A stretch of DNA of 64,000 nt from Diphasiastrum complanatum. Its lineage: Eukaryota > Streptophyta > Lycopodiopsida > Lycopodiales > Lycopodiaceae. Shown piece by piece: positions 12,162 through 24,139 of the stretch. How positions within the stretch are numbered: position 1 is the first letter of the stretch; each line of letters opens with the position of its first letter. The notes under the pieces are model-generated. The model was given only the letters and a program-made list of their open reading frames with translations, made no database searches and was not told the DNA's origin. The DNA lies in assembly GCA_029204225.1 (NCBI GenBank), contig MU832075.1, positions 1 through 64,000 of the forward strand, read 5' to 3'. Both the position numbers and the translations under genes were made by a program.

Positions 12162-12776
12162 AAGTACAAGGCCATTGATCTGTGTTTGAATCTAATCCAG
12201 TTTTAGCAGGTTTTGGTGCAAAAAGCTAGTATTGGAAGGGTGAGCTGGTATCCAGGTTTTGGTGAGGGGATTTGATCCCAAACTTTTTCAGGATCAAAAT
12301 CCGTACTGTTCACACGTGTGGGCATCTCTGAACCAGCATTTAATAATCCATATTCATTGGATCATAGAAAATTCATATGGTGTCAGTTTGATGTAATTTT
12401 TGGTGCAAATCCTAGGATAAGCTACGATCACTTGCTATTGATTAGTTTTGAATTTGTTTCATGAAAACTGATTAATCTAGGCTGATTTCAGACCTTATTA
12501 AAGTGGAAACCAGGTCTTGAAAGTACATCAAAGTGAATGAGAGAGATAGAGTCAGTTTTTGTCCAAGAATAGCCAAGATTGGCAAGATTTGCTTGAGTGT
12601 AGTTTTCATCTCATCTTATCTTCATTCCAGCTTGTGAGGGAGTGATAGAACTGTGATTACAAATCCATCTGTTGGATTAGAAGTCAACATTTGAGTGAAA
12701 CACTGCAAGTTTGAAACCTTTGTGAGTTTCAGGTCCAAACAAATCTATATCTTGTGTGTAGAATCTTGCTAGTAAG

Positions 12777-15700
12777 ATGGGATCAGTGGGAGCCTACCTT
12801 CTAGAAGCTAGTGAGAGGTTAAATTCTACCAATTATGCTATTTGGAAAGTGAGGATGGAGTCACTAATGGTGCTCCAGGATCTTTATGAGTTTCTAATAG
12901 ATGATGAAGATGAACCTCTAGGTGCACAGGAATTAGTGAGATACAAGAAGAGGTCTAGGCTTGCACTTCACTGTATTAAGATGAATGTAAGCAATGATCT
13001 TTTAAGAGAAGTATCATCATGTAAGAGTGCTAAAGAGGCTTGGGAATCTTTAAAATCTATCTATGAGTCTAGTAACACTTCGAGGGTTCTCATGCTTAGG
13101 AACCAGATTCTACAAAGCATGAAGAGGAGTGATGAGAATGCACAAGATTATGTGCTAAGAATCAAGTCTCTTAATAGGGAGTTAGCTTCCATTGGAGAGA
13201 AGATTCAAGATAGTGAGCTTGTTCAGATTGTCCTAAATGGTCTAGGGAGTGGCTTTACAAATTTGGTCCAAAGCTTTGCAAGCCAAGACACTTTGCCTAC
13301 TATAGAAAAGCTACACAGTGTATTAGTAGCTGAAGAGTGTAGGATGTTGCATACCAATGCAAGAATGAATGCTATTTCTCTGCAGGATGGTGATGAGAAA
13401 GCTAATTTCTCATTTAAAAGCAAGAAGAAGACCAATGGCAAGAAGAAGCACCTCAAGGAGACCAAGGAGGAGGATGAGGCTTCAAGCTCAAAGGGCAAGA
13501 TCAAAGACAAGTCCAAGTACAAATGTTTTTTCTGTGGAAAGAAAGGACATTTTGCATCAGAATGTCTCAAGAAGAAGAAGGCACAAGAGAGCAAACAAAG
13601 CAACATTGCACATCAGGAGGAAGAGGAGGATGAAGAGTCATCCTTGATGGTTTCCAACAAACCACCATCATCCAAGAGCAACACCAATGATTCTTGGTGG
13701 ATTGATAGTGGGGCAAGTTCCCACATGACATATCAAAAGGACATATTCTCCACCTTACTTTCTTACAATGACTTACATAGATCAATCTATACTGCAAGTA
13801 GTCAAGAATGTAAGATAAGTGGAATAGGAACAATTCCCTTGTATGTGGGATCATCCAAAAGGATGAATCTAGATAATGTTCTTTATGTTCCTAAGTTAAC
13901 CAAGAATTTGCTTAGTGTTGGCCAGTTAATGGATAATGGCCTAGATGTACAATTTAAGCATGGAGTTTGTTCCATCCTTAGAAATGATGAATGTATAGCC
14001 AAAGGCTTTAAGCAAGGTAGATTGTTTAAGCTTGATGCTAATATTGCAGTGGAGAGTGTTGACTTGGCAAAGGTGGAGCTATCAAAGGTGGAACTGTGGC
14101 ACAAAAGGTTGGGCCACCCCAACTACAAAGCCATGGAATCTACGACTACAAAGGAGCTTGCAGTTGGACTCCCCAAGCATTTGTCAAAGTGTGGGAAGAG
14201 ATGTGAAGCATGCAGCCTCTCAAAGGCTCACAAGCTACCCTTCTCAAGATCTACATCAAGATCAAACTTTCCTCTTGAACTCATCCATTCGGATGTTCAT
14301 AGTTTTTCACATGAGTCTAATGGTGGTGCCAAGTACTATGTAATCTTCATTGATGACTATTCTAGATTTTGTTGGATGTACCTCTTGTCTAGCAAATCAA
14401 TGGTGTCTGATTCTTTTGTAAAGTTCAAGACTTTGGTAGAAAATCAACTTAGTACCAAGATTAAGATATTAAGGAGTGATAATGGAGGTGAATATGTCTC
14501 CAATAAGTTGATTGACTTTTGTATTTCTAATGGCATAAAGAGGGAGTTGTCATGTCCATACACCCCTCAACAAAATGGAGTGAGTGAGAGAAGAAATAGA
14601 TCTCTTTGTGAGTGTGCTAAGGCCTTAAGGCTAGATGCTTCTCTATCCAAACCATTTTGGGGTGAAGCAATAACTTGTGCTAACTATTTGTGCAATAGAC
14701 TGCCAAACCAAGCCATTGGAGGAATCACACCATTTGAAGCTCTATTTGGAGAGAAGCCCAATCTCAAAGATCTCAAAGTTTTTGGATCCACTTGCTATGT
14801 ACACCAATCCTTGGATAAGAGAAGGAAGGATGATGCAACATCCATCAAAGGCATCTTTGTGGGATATGGTGAGAATAGCAAAGGTTATAGAGTCTTCAAT
14901 CCCATCACTAGCAAGGTGATAGTGAGTAGGGATGTTATTTTTTATGAAGGACATGCTTGTGATTTGGATGATAATGCTACTAATCATCTTGATGCCAAGG
15001 ATCATGCTAGGATGGAGGAGGAGCTTCCAAGTGAAGAAGAACTTGAGGATCCACCTCAAGATGCAAGAACTCCAAGAACTCCAAGAGGATCTACAAGGGC
15101 AAGATCCGAGCCATTGAGGCTCACCTATGATGGTCAAGGTGATCAAAGGGAAGGCTCATCATCTTTCACATCTTACACCTTTCTTACTTCAATGTTAGAT
15201 GAGCCAACATGCTATGAAGATGCTTGTAAGTCTAAAAGTTGGATGGATGCTATGCAAGTAGAGTATGATGCTCTTATTGAGAATCATACTTGGGATCTTG
15301 TGGATCTTTCTCAAGGGAAGAAACCTCTTGATTGCAAGTGGGTGTTTAGATTGAAGTATAATCAAGATGGATCAATAAGCAAGCATAAAGCTAGGCTTGT
15401 TGCCAAAGGTTTTTTACAAACCAAAGGCATTGACTATGATGAGACTTTTGCTCCTGTGGCTAAGCTTGTTACTATCAGGTTGATCATTAGTCTTGCTACA
15501 ACCTTCAATTGGGAGCTATTCCAACTTGACTTCACAAATGCATTCCTCAATGGTTATTTGGAGGAATAGATCTACATGAGGCAACCCGAGGGCTTCATCA
15601 AGGCAAAGCATGAAGGAAAGGTGTGTTTTTTGAAGAAGAGCCTTTATGGGCTCAAGCAAGCACCTAGAGCATGGTACTCTAGGCTAAACTCTTTTCTCAT

Positions 15701-16798
15701 TTCCATCAATTTTGTAATGAGTGCCTATGATCCATCATTGTATATAAGTTTTCATGATGGCATGATCATTATTCCTGTTTTGTATGTAGATGACATTATC
15801 TTGAGTGGTAATAATCTAGATGGAATTAGAAATGTAAAAATTGCTTTAGCAAAAGAGTTTAAGATGGTATATCTCGGCCTATTGAGCTTCATTCTTGGAA
15901 TAGAGGTTATTAGAGGATGTGATTTTAGCTTCATTTGTCAATCTAAATATGCTACATCCATCCTAGATAGATTTGGAATGAAGAATTGTAAAGGCATTGA
16001 GACACCAATGGAGCAACATGTAAAAGCATCTATTGGTTGTGATGAAGCATCCTTTGAGAACATCACATTATATAGAAGGCTTATTGGCTCCTTGATCTAT
16101 TTAACTATAACTAGACCTGATCTTAGTTATAGTGTTGGAAAGTTAAGCCAATTCATGCAAAGTCCTCTAGTTTCACATTGGAAGATGGCCAAAAGAGTTC
16201 TTAGATACATTTCATTCACTAAGAATTTTGGTATTTTGTATAGAGGAACTAATCTTGGCTTAAGAGCCTATAGTGACTCGGATTTTGCAGGTGACAAAGT
16301 GGATAGAAGATCAACAAGTGCCTTTGCCACCTTTCTATGTGATGGAGTAGTATCATGGCTTTCCAAAAAGCAAGATACCATCTCCCTATCTTCCACAGAA
16401 TCCGAATACAAGGCCTTGACATCAACATGCAAGGAGGTCTTGTGGCTCAAAAGGCTATTGGTGGAGCTTCATGTCATGGAGGAGGAGATCCCTATCATCT
16501 ATTGTGACAACCAATCAGCCCAATCACTTGCAACTAATCCTACATTCCATGCAAGGAGAAACACATCGAAATTGCTCATCATTTCGTGAGGGAAAAAGTG
16601 CAAGCTAAAGAGATCAAGCTCCAACACGTGCCATCATCAAGTTGCTTGGCTGATTTGTTTACTAAAACTTTACCTAAAGATTCATTTGTCAAGCTTAGAT
16701 CTTCAATTGGAGTTATTGATAAAAGCATTGTGATCTCCAAGGCTAGATTTGAGGAGGAGTGTGAAAAATTGCCTACATTGGCAAATCTAGCCATGTAG
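12777..16798 (+). pseudogene. copia-1 Gag-Pol polyprotein (one stop, one frameshift)
   Basis: Start MGSVGAYLLEASERL. A UBN2-type Gag covers about residues 1-230, with zinc knuckle CFFCGKKGHFASEC near residue 250. Aspartic protease motif WWIDSGASSHM is near 309. The pre-integrase zinc region (LWHKRLGHPN ... CEAC) is at about 440-480. Integrase shows IHSDVHSF, LRSDNGGEY and PQQNGVSERRNRS (DDE). RT follows, with CKWVFRLKYN, LDFTNAFLNGYLEE and YVDDIILSG, then RNase H (YSDSDFAG, SLSSTESEY, CDNQSAQ). A single TAG at 15567-15569 replaces the Glu codon expected after LEE; the frame continues directly. A one-base shift near 16560 breaks RNase H, which continues in the other frame as IEIAHHFVREKVQ to 16798, running slightly into the 3' LTR. 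With everything else intact, the element lost function recently, if it is not a sequencing artefact. Confidence 0.93.
16746..16759 (+). other. Polypurine tract of copia-1
   Basis: GATTTGAGGAGGAG immediately 5' of the 3' LTR. The same GAGGAGGAG precedes the family B LTR at 61005. Confidence 0.8.
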
Positions 16799-17450
16799 AA
16801 TATTGTACATTTTGTCAATATTGTTTGTTGGTTACTTGAATGGCCAAAGTGCCACTTGTACATACACACCTAAAGTAGGTTACCACGAGTCAAGAGGAGT
16901 GGTTGTGTCTATTTGGTAGTGATTCCTACTTTGTAGGATCTAGACCATGATTTATGATGAGATTTGTACCTACCATGCACCTACCAAGCATGACTCTTGG
17001 ATCTAGACTAGGGTTTTCACATTAGGGCAAGAAAGTGGAGTCTACTTCCTTATTACATGCTGGATTTTCACCTAACTTTGCAAAGGAAGTGTGTTTTACT
17101 ATGTATTTCCATTCTCCATAGTGAGAAGATAGAAACTTTTTGGAGCCTCAAGGAGAAACTCGAGTTTCCTCTCATTGTATGGTGATTACTCTATTTTTCC
17201 AATGAAACCCAGCTTTGGCACTTTGTAAACACTGTCTACAGGCCGTACTACAGCCTTATTTTCACACGTGTGGAGTTGGATTAGACTATTTGATCGATGC
17301 TTTGATTGTCTCTACTTGTTTCCTATCAAGCTGCTAAACTAGATCTTGTTTTCTGATGACTAGTTTCTGATAGATTGTTTAACAAGCATACAATCACCTT
17401 GTGGATCATTCAAAGATCCATTTATGGTCCTTAGTACTGTACTTTTCACA
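16760..17450 (+). repeat. 3' LTR of copia-1
   Basis: 691 bp, near-identical to 11459-12148. Followed by TTGGC, the right half of the target duplication. Confidence 0.93.
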
Positions 17451-17709
17451 TTGGCCATAATCATCAAGCAACACCAATCTTCATTTTGAAAGCAATTTCT
17501 TGTCAATCTCTCCATTTGTCTTCATTTGTTTTGAATCTTTTGAGTTCCTACCTTTCATTTATGATTGTTCTTGTTATATTTTCTCATGTAGAATTGATCT
17601 AGATTGAACTAATCTTGTGTAGATTGGTAGATCAATTGTACCTAACATCCAATCTCTCTTGTGGATCATTTTAGGATCCAGTCTTGGTCCAATTTTGCAG
17701 ATTTTCACA

Positions 17710-18330
17710 CCTGGAACTACCACTACCCTTTCTCCTTTCAATAAATCTCTAATCACCTTGCCTATTTACAATATAGATAATAATTATTTCTTGACATTAT
17801 CAGATATATCAAATCTTTTTTATTTCACAGAGGCCGAGACTCTTTTTGCATTTTGAGCAAAGAGCTTCATGAATTTTCTTATATAATTGATTATGATGTA
17901 ATGATCTTCTCCTTGGTGTTGACGATGTAAATAAGGGTGAGTTTTATTCAGGGAAAGATTGTTTGAAAATGGTTGTTGAGGAAATGCGCCAAAAAAAAAG
18001 ATGATCTTTCTTTTGCAGAGGAGTTCCTTAGATTATAAAATCAGCTTGGTTTTCCAAAACCAACTGTCTATTCACCAATCTTATCGACATCGAAAGGTGG
18101 ACACAATATTGATGGTGAGACAGTAATCGAGAAAGACAAAGCCGAATGCGTAAGTTTTGTATCTTGTCTTGTACTAGATCTGTAATGACAGATTTTATAT
18201 TGGAGCTTACTTTGCATTTTTTTCTTTTCAAGAAACAATTTACCTTGAGGATTTTTCAGTTCATCAAGGAGGGCAGAGATCGTCTGCTAGAGGATTTTCA
18301 AGAGATCATGCACTAGGGCATTATCTAAAG
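17710..18330 (+). pseudogene. Family D plus copy, continuation (spliced, decayed)
   Basis: Resumes after the nested LTRs. One open piece reads TLSPFNKSLITLPIYNIDNN and ends ETLFAF at 17856. A second exon-like piece (about 18018-18150) is preceded by an acceptor CTTTTGCAG and followed by a consensus donor GTAAGT. It reads GFPKPTVYSPILSTSKGG and GETVIEKDKAEC but holds an internal TAA. A third piece after CTTTTCAAG reads RIFQFIKEGRDRLLEDFQEI before a stop. Family unknown. The splice-site placement argues that this was a genuine spliced gene of the element. Confidence 0.4.
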
Positions 18331-18519
18331 TTCTTCAAAAATAATGAAATAATTGTTGCCCATTCAAAGTTTCATCAACATGATGAAACAATGATTATGG
18401 CAATCAAGGCACTTTCTCATTTTCTAGAAAACTGTTGTATGATTCTAAATTGCAACTTTCATTTGAAAAATTGTCGGAAGCTGAGTAGATATTGGAGAAC
18501 CAGACTTTGTAATATTTGT

Positions 18520-19661
18520 CATTTAATATACAAAAAATTTTATAATCCGTTGATTTTGTATTATGATGAATTTGGACTCTTTTGTAAAACCATTGGAAAA
18601 GTTGCAATATTTAGTTGTTCTTTGTGCTAGTCCCACCATGTTGTGTACTTTTATGAACTGCCGCTCTTGCTTGCCAATGAGATTTTTACATTCCTTGCGA
18701 TGACCATATGCTAAGACTTCCACTATTTCTTGCAAAGAATGTCGCATGATGCCGTAATATGTGTTGCATGTCATATAAACAAAATATAAATCAGTGCCAA
18801 AAGTATCTAAATTGATTTGCACATATTTGTCGATAATGGTGTTACACCGAGATCTTACCATATAATGTGTTATATGATTTTCTCCCCATGCATTTCAAAC
18901 TGCATCCACAAATTCACTGGTTGATTTCTGTAAAATTTGTACATCAGTATTTGAAAATTGATCTTTTCTCAAGTATATCACCATGTTGTCTAATTTTCTC
19001 CAAACTTCTACTTTGAATAGTCGACTAGAACCTAGTTCTTCAAAATCTTGAGTTGCAGCTATTATCTCTTTTCAAATCGAATACTGAATCTTGGTTTCTT
19101 TGCCAGAATAATTTGATAAAAATCTACGAGCTTTGGATCCTCCAATGTTCGATTTGCATGGAATATTTCCGGGTTTTATGTGAAAGCTTGTCGTCTTTTT
19201 TTATTTTAACATGGCCTGCTTTAGATAATACATCCTCTAATCTAGATATAGCTTCTTCGAAGATGACTCTGGCTTCGTATTCCATGCAAACAAGATGTGG
19301 AGATATATTATTTTTTCTATAATACGCACCTCTACAATGTACAAATATGAACATTCTGAATAGAAATCGGTAGTACGGGTTTCCAATCAAGATCTTCTCG
19401 ATCTCTTGATAGTCATGTACTCCTTGTCATGTCTTTTGATGTCTTCATGCAGTACAAACAAGGGTGTTTAGAGTTAGCGCCATGGGATACATTGAACATA
19501 CATTTTAATGTCTTCAGATTTTTTGCTAAATGTCATTCTATGCTGAAAGTGCCAATCCCAGAAACATTGAGTGGAACTTCCTCCATGTGATTTTTGATGG
19601 TGGCAGGATATGATGTTCAATTAAATATTCATGAGAGAATGTCATGGTCTTCTTTCAACAC
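18520..19661 (-). pseudogene. Unknown spliced element gene on minus strand, 3' exon(s)
   Basis: Begins after an acceptor TCTTATAG (ending at 19662). Reads LAKNLKTLKCMFNVSHGANS followed by KHPCLYC, a cysteine pair pattern seen in large transposon-borne proteins of uncertain class in other eukaryotes (from memory, not verified). Further on it reads FVDAVWNAWGENHITHYM, IDKYVQINLDTFGTDLYF and KECKNLIGKQERQFIKVHNM, with several stops and shifts. Coding is evident from long conserved-looking stretches, but the gene is broken. It is the 3' part of a minus-strand gene whose earlier exons lie at 19759-21130. Confidence 0.4.
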
Positions 19662-19758
19662 CTATAAGAGAGACAAAAAATTGATTTAGCATAATATTAA
19701 TGTAGAGAAGATTATCCAAATAGAATCCATATCAAATTATCCCTATAGAATCTATAAA

Positions 19759-20116
19759 CTATACCCAAAAAGCTGCCAACCACCAAATATCATTTTCTGA
19801 TTGAACACTAAAGTTGAGGCCTTCTGAGTCTTTTGAATTTGAAAGTGCTCCATTCATGATCGTAAGGCTGACAATCTCCATTTTTTGTCCTTTTATAATT
19901 TCAGACTCATCTAATTTAAGAATAACTATCAACTTGTTATTGACATTCTCATTTGTAATATTGTAAAAATCTATGATGAATGTTAGTAACTGATTAATGT
20001 CAATAAATAGATAGTTGGAATTATTATAAGCAAGACATTCTCCCTTCGAGATATACACTTCATTGATATGAGATAGATTACCAACTATTCTTTGCATACC
20101 TTGGTTTAACATGTCT
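19759..20116 (-). pseudogene. Unknown spliced element gene, middle exon
   Basis: Open for 117 codons: MLNQGMQRIVGNLSHINEVY ... FIIDFYNITNENVNNK ... LDESEIIKGQKMEIVSLTIM ... FSVQSENDIWWLAAFWV. Preceded by an acceptor-like AAAACAG and, upstream, by an exon ending in a perfect donor GTAAGT (20170-20165). Hydrophilic, no membrane segment, no family I can name. Confidence 0.45.
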
Positions 20117-20170
20117 CTGTTTTTTTTAAAGATGAAATGGTCATGGGATGGGAAACTTCTTTATACTTAC

Positions 20171-20434
20171 CTGTGCAAATGCTTCATTTATCATCTTAAA
20201 CATTGTTGCATATGCTTCTCTACTGATGCTAGAAAAATCACATGCCCCCTGAACCAATGTAGTGTCCAATATTTTTTCAACTTCATTCATAATGCTATCA
20301 ATAATTGAAGCCTTAATCTTTTCATTTTGTTATTGTTTAACATTGATTTCATAGATTTAGAAGTTAAAATAGAACCTAGTGAGCTTCAAATGGAAATCTC
20401 ATCGGCCAAATGGTCTTCGGCAACCAATGTTGAT
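20171..20434 (-). pseudogene. Unknown spliced element gene, exon
   Basis: Acceptor TTTGCAATGTAG precedes 20434 and donor CAG/GTAAGT follows 20171. The last 50 codons are open: KIKASIIDSIMNEVEKILDT ... ISREAYATMFKMINEAFAQ. The 5' third of the exon has stops in that frame, so the copy is damaged. Confidence 0.45.
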
Positions 20435-20610
20435 CTACATTGCAAATATAATGTTCATATAAAAGTTAGTAGAGATTAGGACACTCATAGTATTCACAAT
20501 AGCATAATAAACAAATAAACTATAAGTGGAAATTGATAAATAACAAAACTAGTGATTATGATTGAAAGAAAAAGTTCAAACAATAATAAACCAAATAAGC
20601 TATAACTTAC

Positions 20611-21180
20611 TTGAATGCACGGATTCTTCTTTTTCAATAATCTCCTCTGGATGATAGATCACATATATCCTTAGTAACCAGTCTTTTCCTCTTGTTGCTT
20701 TTTACCTTTCTATTGAGCAAATCCATATCTTTAACAAGAGACAAATATGAGATACGCATGGATTGAAATGCAATTTTTATCTCTTCATTACTAGTTGTAA
20801 ATTTATGCAAAGAAGATTTCAACGTTTGAATCTCCTTCTTGAACATCTCATTTTCTTCCAAACAAGTTTTTAACTTTGTAAATTTCTCTTCGCACTCCTT
20901 TGATATTTTTCTTAATTCCACTTCCAAAAAATGTATCATTTGCATTGAATGTGCATTTCCATAGAGTTTCAAATTCTCACAATAACCCAAAAGGCCATTT
21001 TTGCCATGACACATATAGATTATTAATTGAGTCACCGAATGAAAATGGGGATGTTGCAATGAATATGGATCAATAGTATACAATGTTCCTGATGACCATA
21101 AATCTACATGCTTTAGCTTTTCCTCCCTATATCAGATCATGTCAGAAGTTGACAATATGGGTTGTTTTAAATTTCTTGTC
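20611..21180 (-). pseudogene. Unknown spliced element gene, 5' exon with coiled coil
   Basis: Reads HVDLWSSGTLYTIDPYSLQH, then a long charged heptad-like region (FLEVELRKISKECEEKFTK ... EENEMFKKEIQTLKSSLHK), probably coiled coil, and a basic KVKSNKRKRL. A TGA at 20634 precedes the donor AAG/GTAAGT at 20611, so the annotated stop or the splice may be off by a few codons. The start of the exon matches 36300-36370 on the same strand (NLDLWTDGSLYHQDPSTLTH). This links the gene to the module beside the second YIDD reverse transcriptase. Confidence 0.45.
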
Positions 21181-21674
21181 CTGAGTGAAGCATATTCTGA
21201 TGATAGATCCACATGAAGATCGAATTTGGACCCATTCTAATTGGCTAATTTTGGTACATTGCATCTAGACTAGAAGTTCTAGGTTTTTTATGAAGTATCT
21301 AGAAGTTTTCAAATTAGGTCAAGTTTGGAAAAAGTGGCCAAATGACTTCCAAATTTCTTTGTGGAGAATTCATCTCTTGTGTTTCTATGTCCATCTCATG
21401 TGTTTCTCTCTTGATATCTTGAGTTTCTATGTGTAGAATATTGATTTTATGGTTGATCTAGATTTCACACGTGTGAAGCACAGTAATGTACTACTTCTAT
21501 ACGGACAGTACTAAGTCATATCTAAGTGTTTATGATCATTTTATGCATTTCTAAGTTCTAACATGCATAAAGTAGTAATTTCTATCTTCTAGCTATTTCT
21601 AGATGTGCAACCAAATTTGGGTAAAGATCATTGATGAAATAAATGTGTTTTGATCTCACATGCTATTAGAACAG
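21180..21674 (+). mobile_element. LTR 'G' (3' end clear) with primer-binding site
   Basis: Ends TGATCTCACA at 21660, followed by TGCTATTAGAACAGG, a mutated tRNA-Met primer site. Contains TTTCACACGTGTGAAG near 21467. The left end could not be fixed. Confidence 0.5.
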
Positions 21675-21983
21675 GTTGCAGGCCAAAGTTGGTGGATTTT
21701 CCAAATCTAGAGGTGGATTTGAGGGCGTTATAAATTCTCTGTGGATTTGGAGGTGTTTCTAGCTCAAATCTTGTAGTTTCAAGTATACAGTTTGGATCTT
21801 TGTTATCTTAAAATCGTTTTAGGTCAAAATACTTGTAGATGGCTGATTTTTGAAACCACTTACTAGAATGTGGAGACAAGAAATTTTTATGATTGTGGAT
21901 GGTACATTCTATTAGATGAGATATCTAGATTCTAGCTTTTGCATGTAGATTTTGCTTGATTCAATATTTTTCTTTTTTGGAGG

Positions 21984-23101
21984 AATGTAAGCTTGAAGAA
22001 TGTTTTGTTCATACCTTCCATTACTAAGAATGTGCTTAGTGTGTGTCAAATGGTTGACAAAGGGCTCAAATTGGAATTTGTTGGTGATTCTTGCTTGATC
22101 AAAAGGAATGAAGTCTTGATTGCTCAAGGCAAGAGACAAGGTGAGCTCTACAAACTTGATGGATTTGTTGGTTCTACCCATAGTGGTTTGAAGTCAAAGA
22201 AGCAAGTTGGTGAGATTTGTTCAATGTCAAAGTCACAAACATTGTCTTATTCTAGATCTAGCTCAAGATCTAAGATGCCTTTTCATTTAGTACATTTGGA
22301 TGTGCATTTTACTAGTTCTTTGAGTAATGGAGGAGCAAAGATGTTTGTGATTTGTATTGATGACTTTAGCATATATGTTGGACTTATCTTCTAAAGAGTG
22401 GTGATTTCATATTTAATGTCTTTTTCAAGTTCAAGAATGTTGTGGAGAGTCAATTCAACATGAAGATCAAGTGCTTAAAGTTGAAAAATGAAGACCTATC
22501 AACAAAGTTCAAGGAGATTTGTGTTGCACATGGGATCAAGAGGGAGCTTTCAAACTAAAATAAAGAAGAAAGGAAGAGAGGAAGATCAATCTTTTGAAAG
22601 AGGTTAATCATGAGGGTGAATGCAAATCCTCCTAAGTCATTTTGGGGTGAAACTTTGATGTGTGCTAACTTTGTTTGCAATAGGTACTCAAATGAATACT
22701 TGGATGGTAAGAGTTCATTTGAGGTTATTTTTGGTAAGAAGCCAAGGATGGAGCATTTGAAGATCTTTGGTAGTACTTGCTATGTCAGCTCATATTTTGG
22801 ACTATTGAAGGGAATCTTTGTTGGCTATAGTGAATTAAGGAAAGCTTTTTTTGTTTACATTCCTAATTCAAAGAAAGTTCACATTTCTAAGTTTGTTGTC
22901 TTTGAAGAGGAGAATGTGGATAAGCTTGATGTTGTTGATGTTGATCAATCTAACATTTTTGATGGTGATGAAGATGGTGTGAAAGATTCAACTAGTTTCA
23001 TCATATTTTGCTATATTTCCATATTTGGCATATTTAGGCCAAAACTTGTTTTAGACTTAGAGATTGACTTTTCAAAGTTCACTAATCTAAATGTCATTTG
23101 A
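21984..23101 (+). pseudogene. Copia protease C-term / integrase fragment ('G'), gag missing
   Basis: Open at 21993-22394: LFIPSITKNVLSVCQMVDKG, KRQGELYKLDGF, then SRSKMPFHLVHLDVHF and FVICIDDFS. This is the copia order protease tail, pre-integrase region, integrase with the first Asp. 22395-22600 is shifted and stopped. 22610-23101 resumes integrase C-terminus (KSFWGETLMCANFVCNR, HLKIFGSTCYV, GIFVGYSEL). The primer site lies only about 320 bases upstream, so gag and the protease active site are deleted. Non-autonomous remnant. Confidence 0.8.
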
Positions 23102-23640
23102 ATGAACACTTTTTGAAAACATGGGAAAGTTAGAATGCGAGTTTGAGTAGATTCAAATTTGAATAGTTGAGTACATTGAATCTAGACCCAAAAATAGTAG
23201 GGTTAGCATTTTGGTTGGAAAGCCAAGTGGCCAAATAGGGTCTGGACCTATTATAAAAGGATGTAACTCGTGGAGAGAGCAATCTTCTCTCTTCTCTATC
23301 TCATTTCATGCTTATACATGGTTCTCTTGGGTTCTACTATCCATTGGTGCACTATCTTCGTAATTGCTTGCAATTCTATGTGTAGAATGATCACTTATTG
23401 CTATTTTCGGATCCACATGTGTGAAATACAATAGCTTGTTGGTTTTGTATGGACAGCAACAGTACTTTATCATTTCATTCAAGTTTAATCAAGTTCTATT
23501 AGTGTTTGCATCTCATTTTGTGTGTAGATGCTGATTTTTCTACATTGGTGAGATTGGTAGTATATTTCTCTTTCTAACCAAAGATCATTTAAGTGATTGG
23601 ATCTTAAGGATCTAAAATCTTTCACATGTTATCAGAGCTT
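23100..23640 (+). mobile_element. LTR 'F' (3' end clear) with primer-binding site
   Basis: Ends ATCTTTCACA at 23626, followed by TGTTATCAGAGC as primer site. A TATA box TATTATAAAAGG lies near 23250, and CCACATGTGTGAAAT near 23412. The start lies somewhere after the G integrase fragment and was not resolved. Confidence 0.6.
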
Positions 23641-24139
23641 GTGTTTCAGGTTATGAAGGAGAAAATCAGATCTATCAATGATTTGGTGAAGATATCAAGT
23701 CTAGAGCATGCTAGAGAGGATTCTACACCAAAATCAAGTTTTCTGCTTTTGTAGATTGGATCTTTTGTAGATAAAAACCCTATATAGGTTTATAAACTTG
23801 ATCAATTCCAATTTTTGAATTCACATACTGGATTTGGCCGATTTTTGGATCATTGGATCAACCTAAGTAGTGGCTAATAGATTGCATATCAAATTTTCAG
23901 CATTTGCATGTAGATTTGGAATACTCGATTTCTTGTGATTTTGTCAAAACCCTAATTTTCATTGGATCTCTAGATAGCGAGGTTGCTGGACTTTGCTTGA
24001 GTGTGTTTTAATGTTAGGAAGTGGCAAAAGTCATTAGATTGAGGATAGATCATAGGTTGATCAAGATTCCATGATTCTAAGTGCTGATTTGCTTGGTATA
24101 AGTGCTAGAAGAGAATTTTTGAGATAGTTTCAAATCTTG

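Larger units (their letters stand above)
11459..17450 (+). mobile_element. Nearly intact Ty1/copia retrotransposon ('copia-1'), 5992 bp
   Basis: Two LTRs of 690/691 bp begin TGTGAAAAATTG and end TTTTCACA. They are flanked by a perfect 5-bp target duplication TTGGC (11454-11458 and 17451-17455). The order primer site, gag, protease, integrase, RT, RNase H, polypurine tract is that of Ty1/copia. The LTRs differ by about eight substitutions and one indel (about 98.7% identical by eye count), so insertion was recent compared with the other elements here. Only two coding lesions were noticed. Confidence 0.95.
11035..17709 (+). mobile_element. Solo LTR (A-like family) interrupted by copia-1
   Basis: The outer LTR starts TGTGAAAATTGG at 11035, breaks at 11458 and resumes at 17456, ending ATTTTCACA at 17709. 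Across the break it reads CATTTGGCCATAATC, as in the uninterrupted A-type LTR at 56629-57452. The flanks CCTAG (11030-11034) and CCTGG (17710-17714) form an imperfect 5-bp target duplication. Net length is about 680 bp with no internal coding of its own, so this is a solo LTR produced by LTR-LTR recombination and later used as a target. Confidence 0.75.

Noticed and set aside
13223-13606. Open frames antisense to the copia-1 gag and pol
   Set aside because: They mirror the codon pattern of the sense gene, with no own resemblance or signals.
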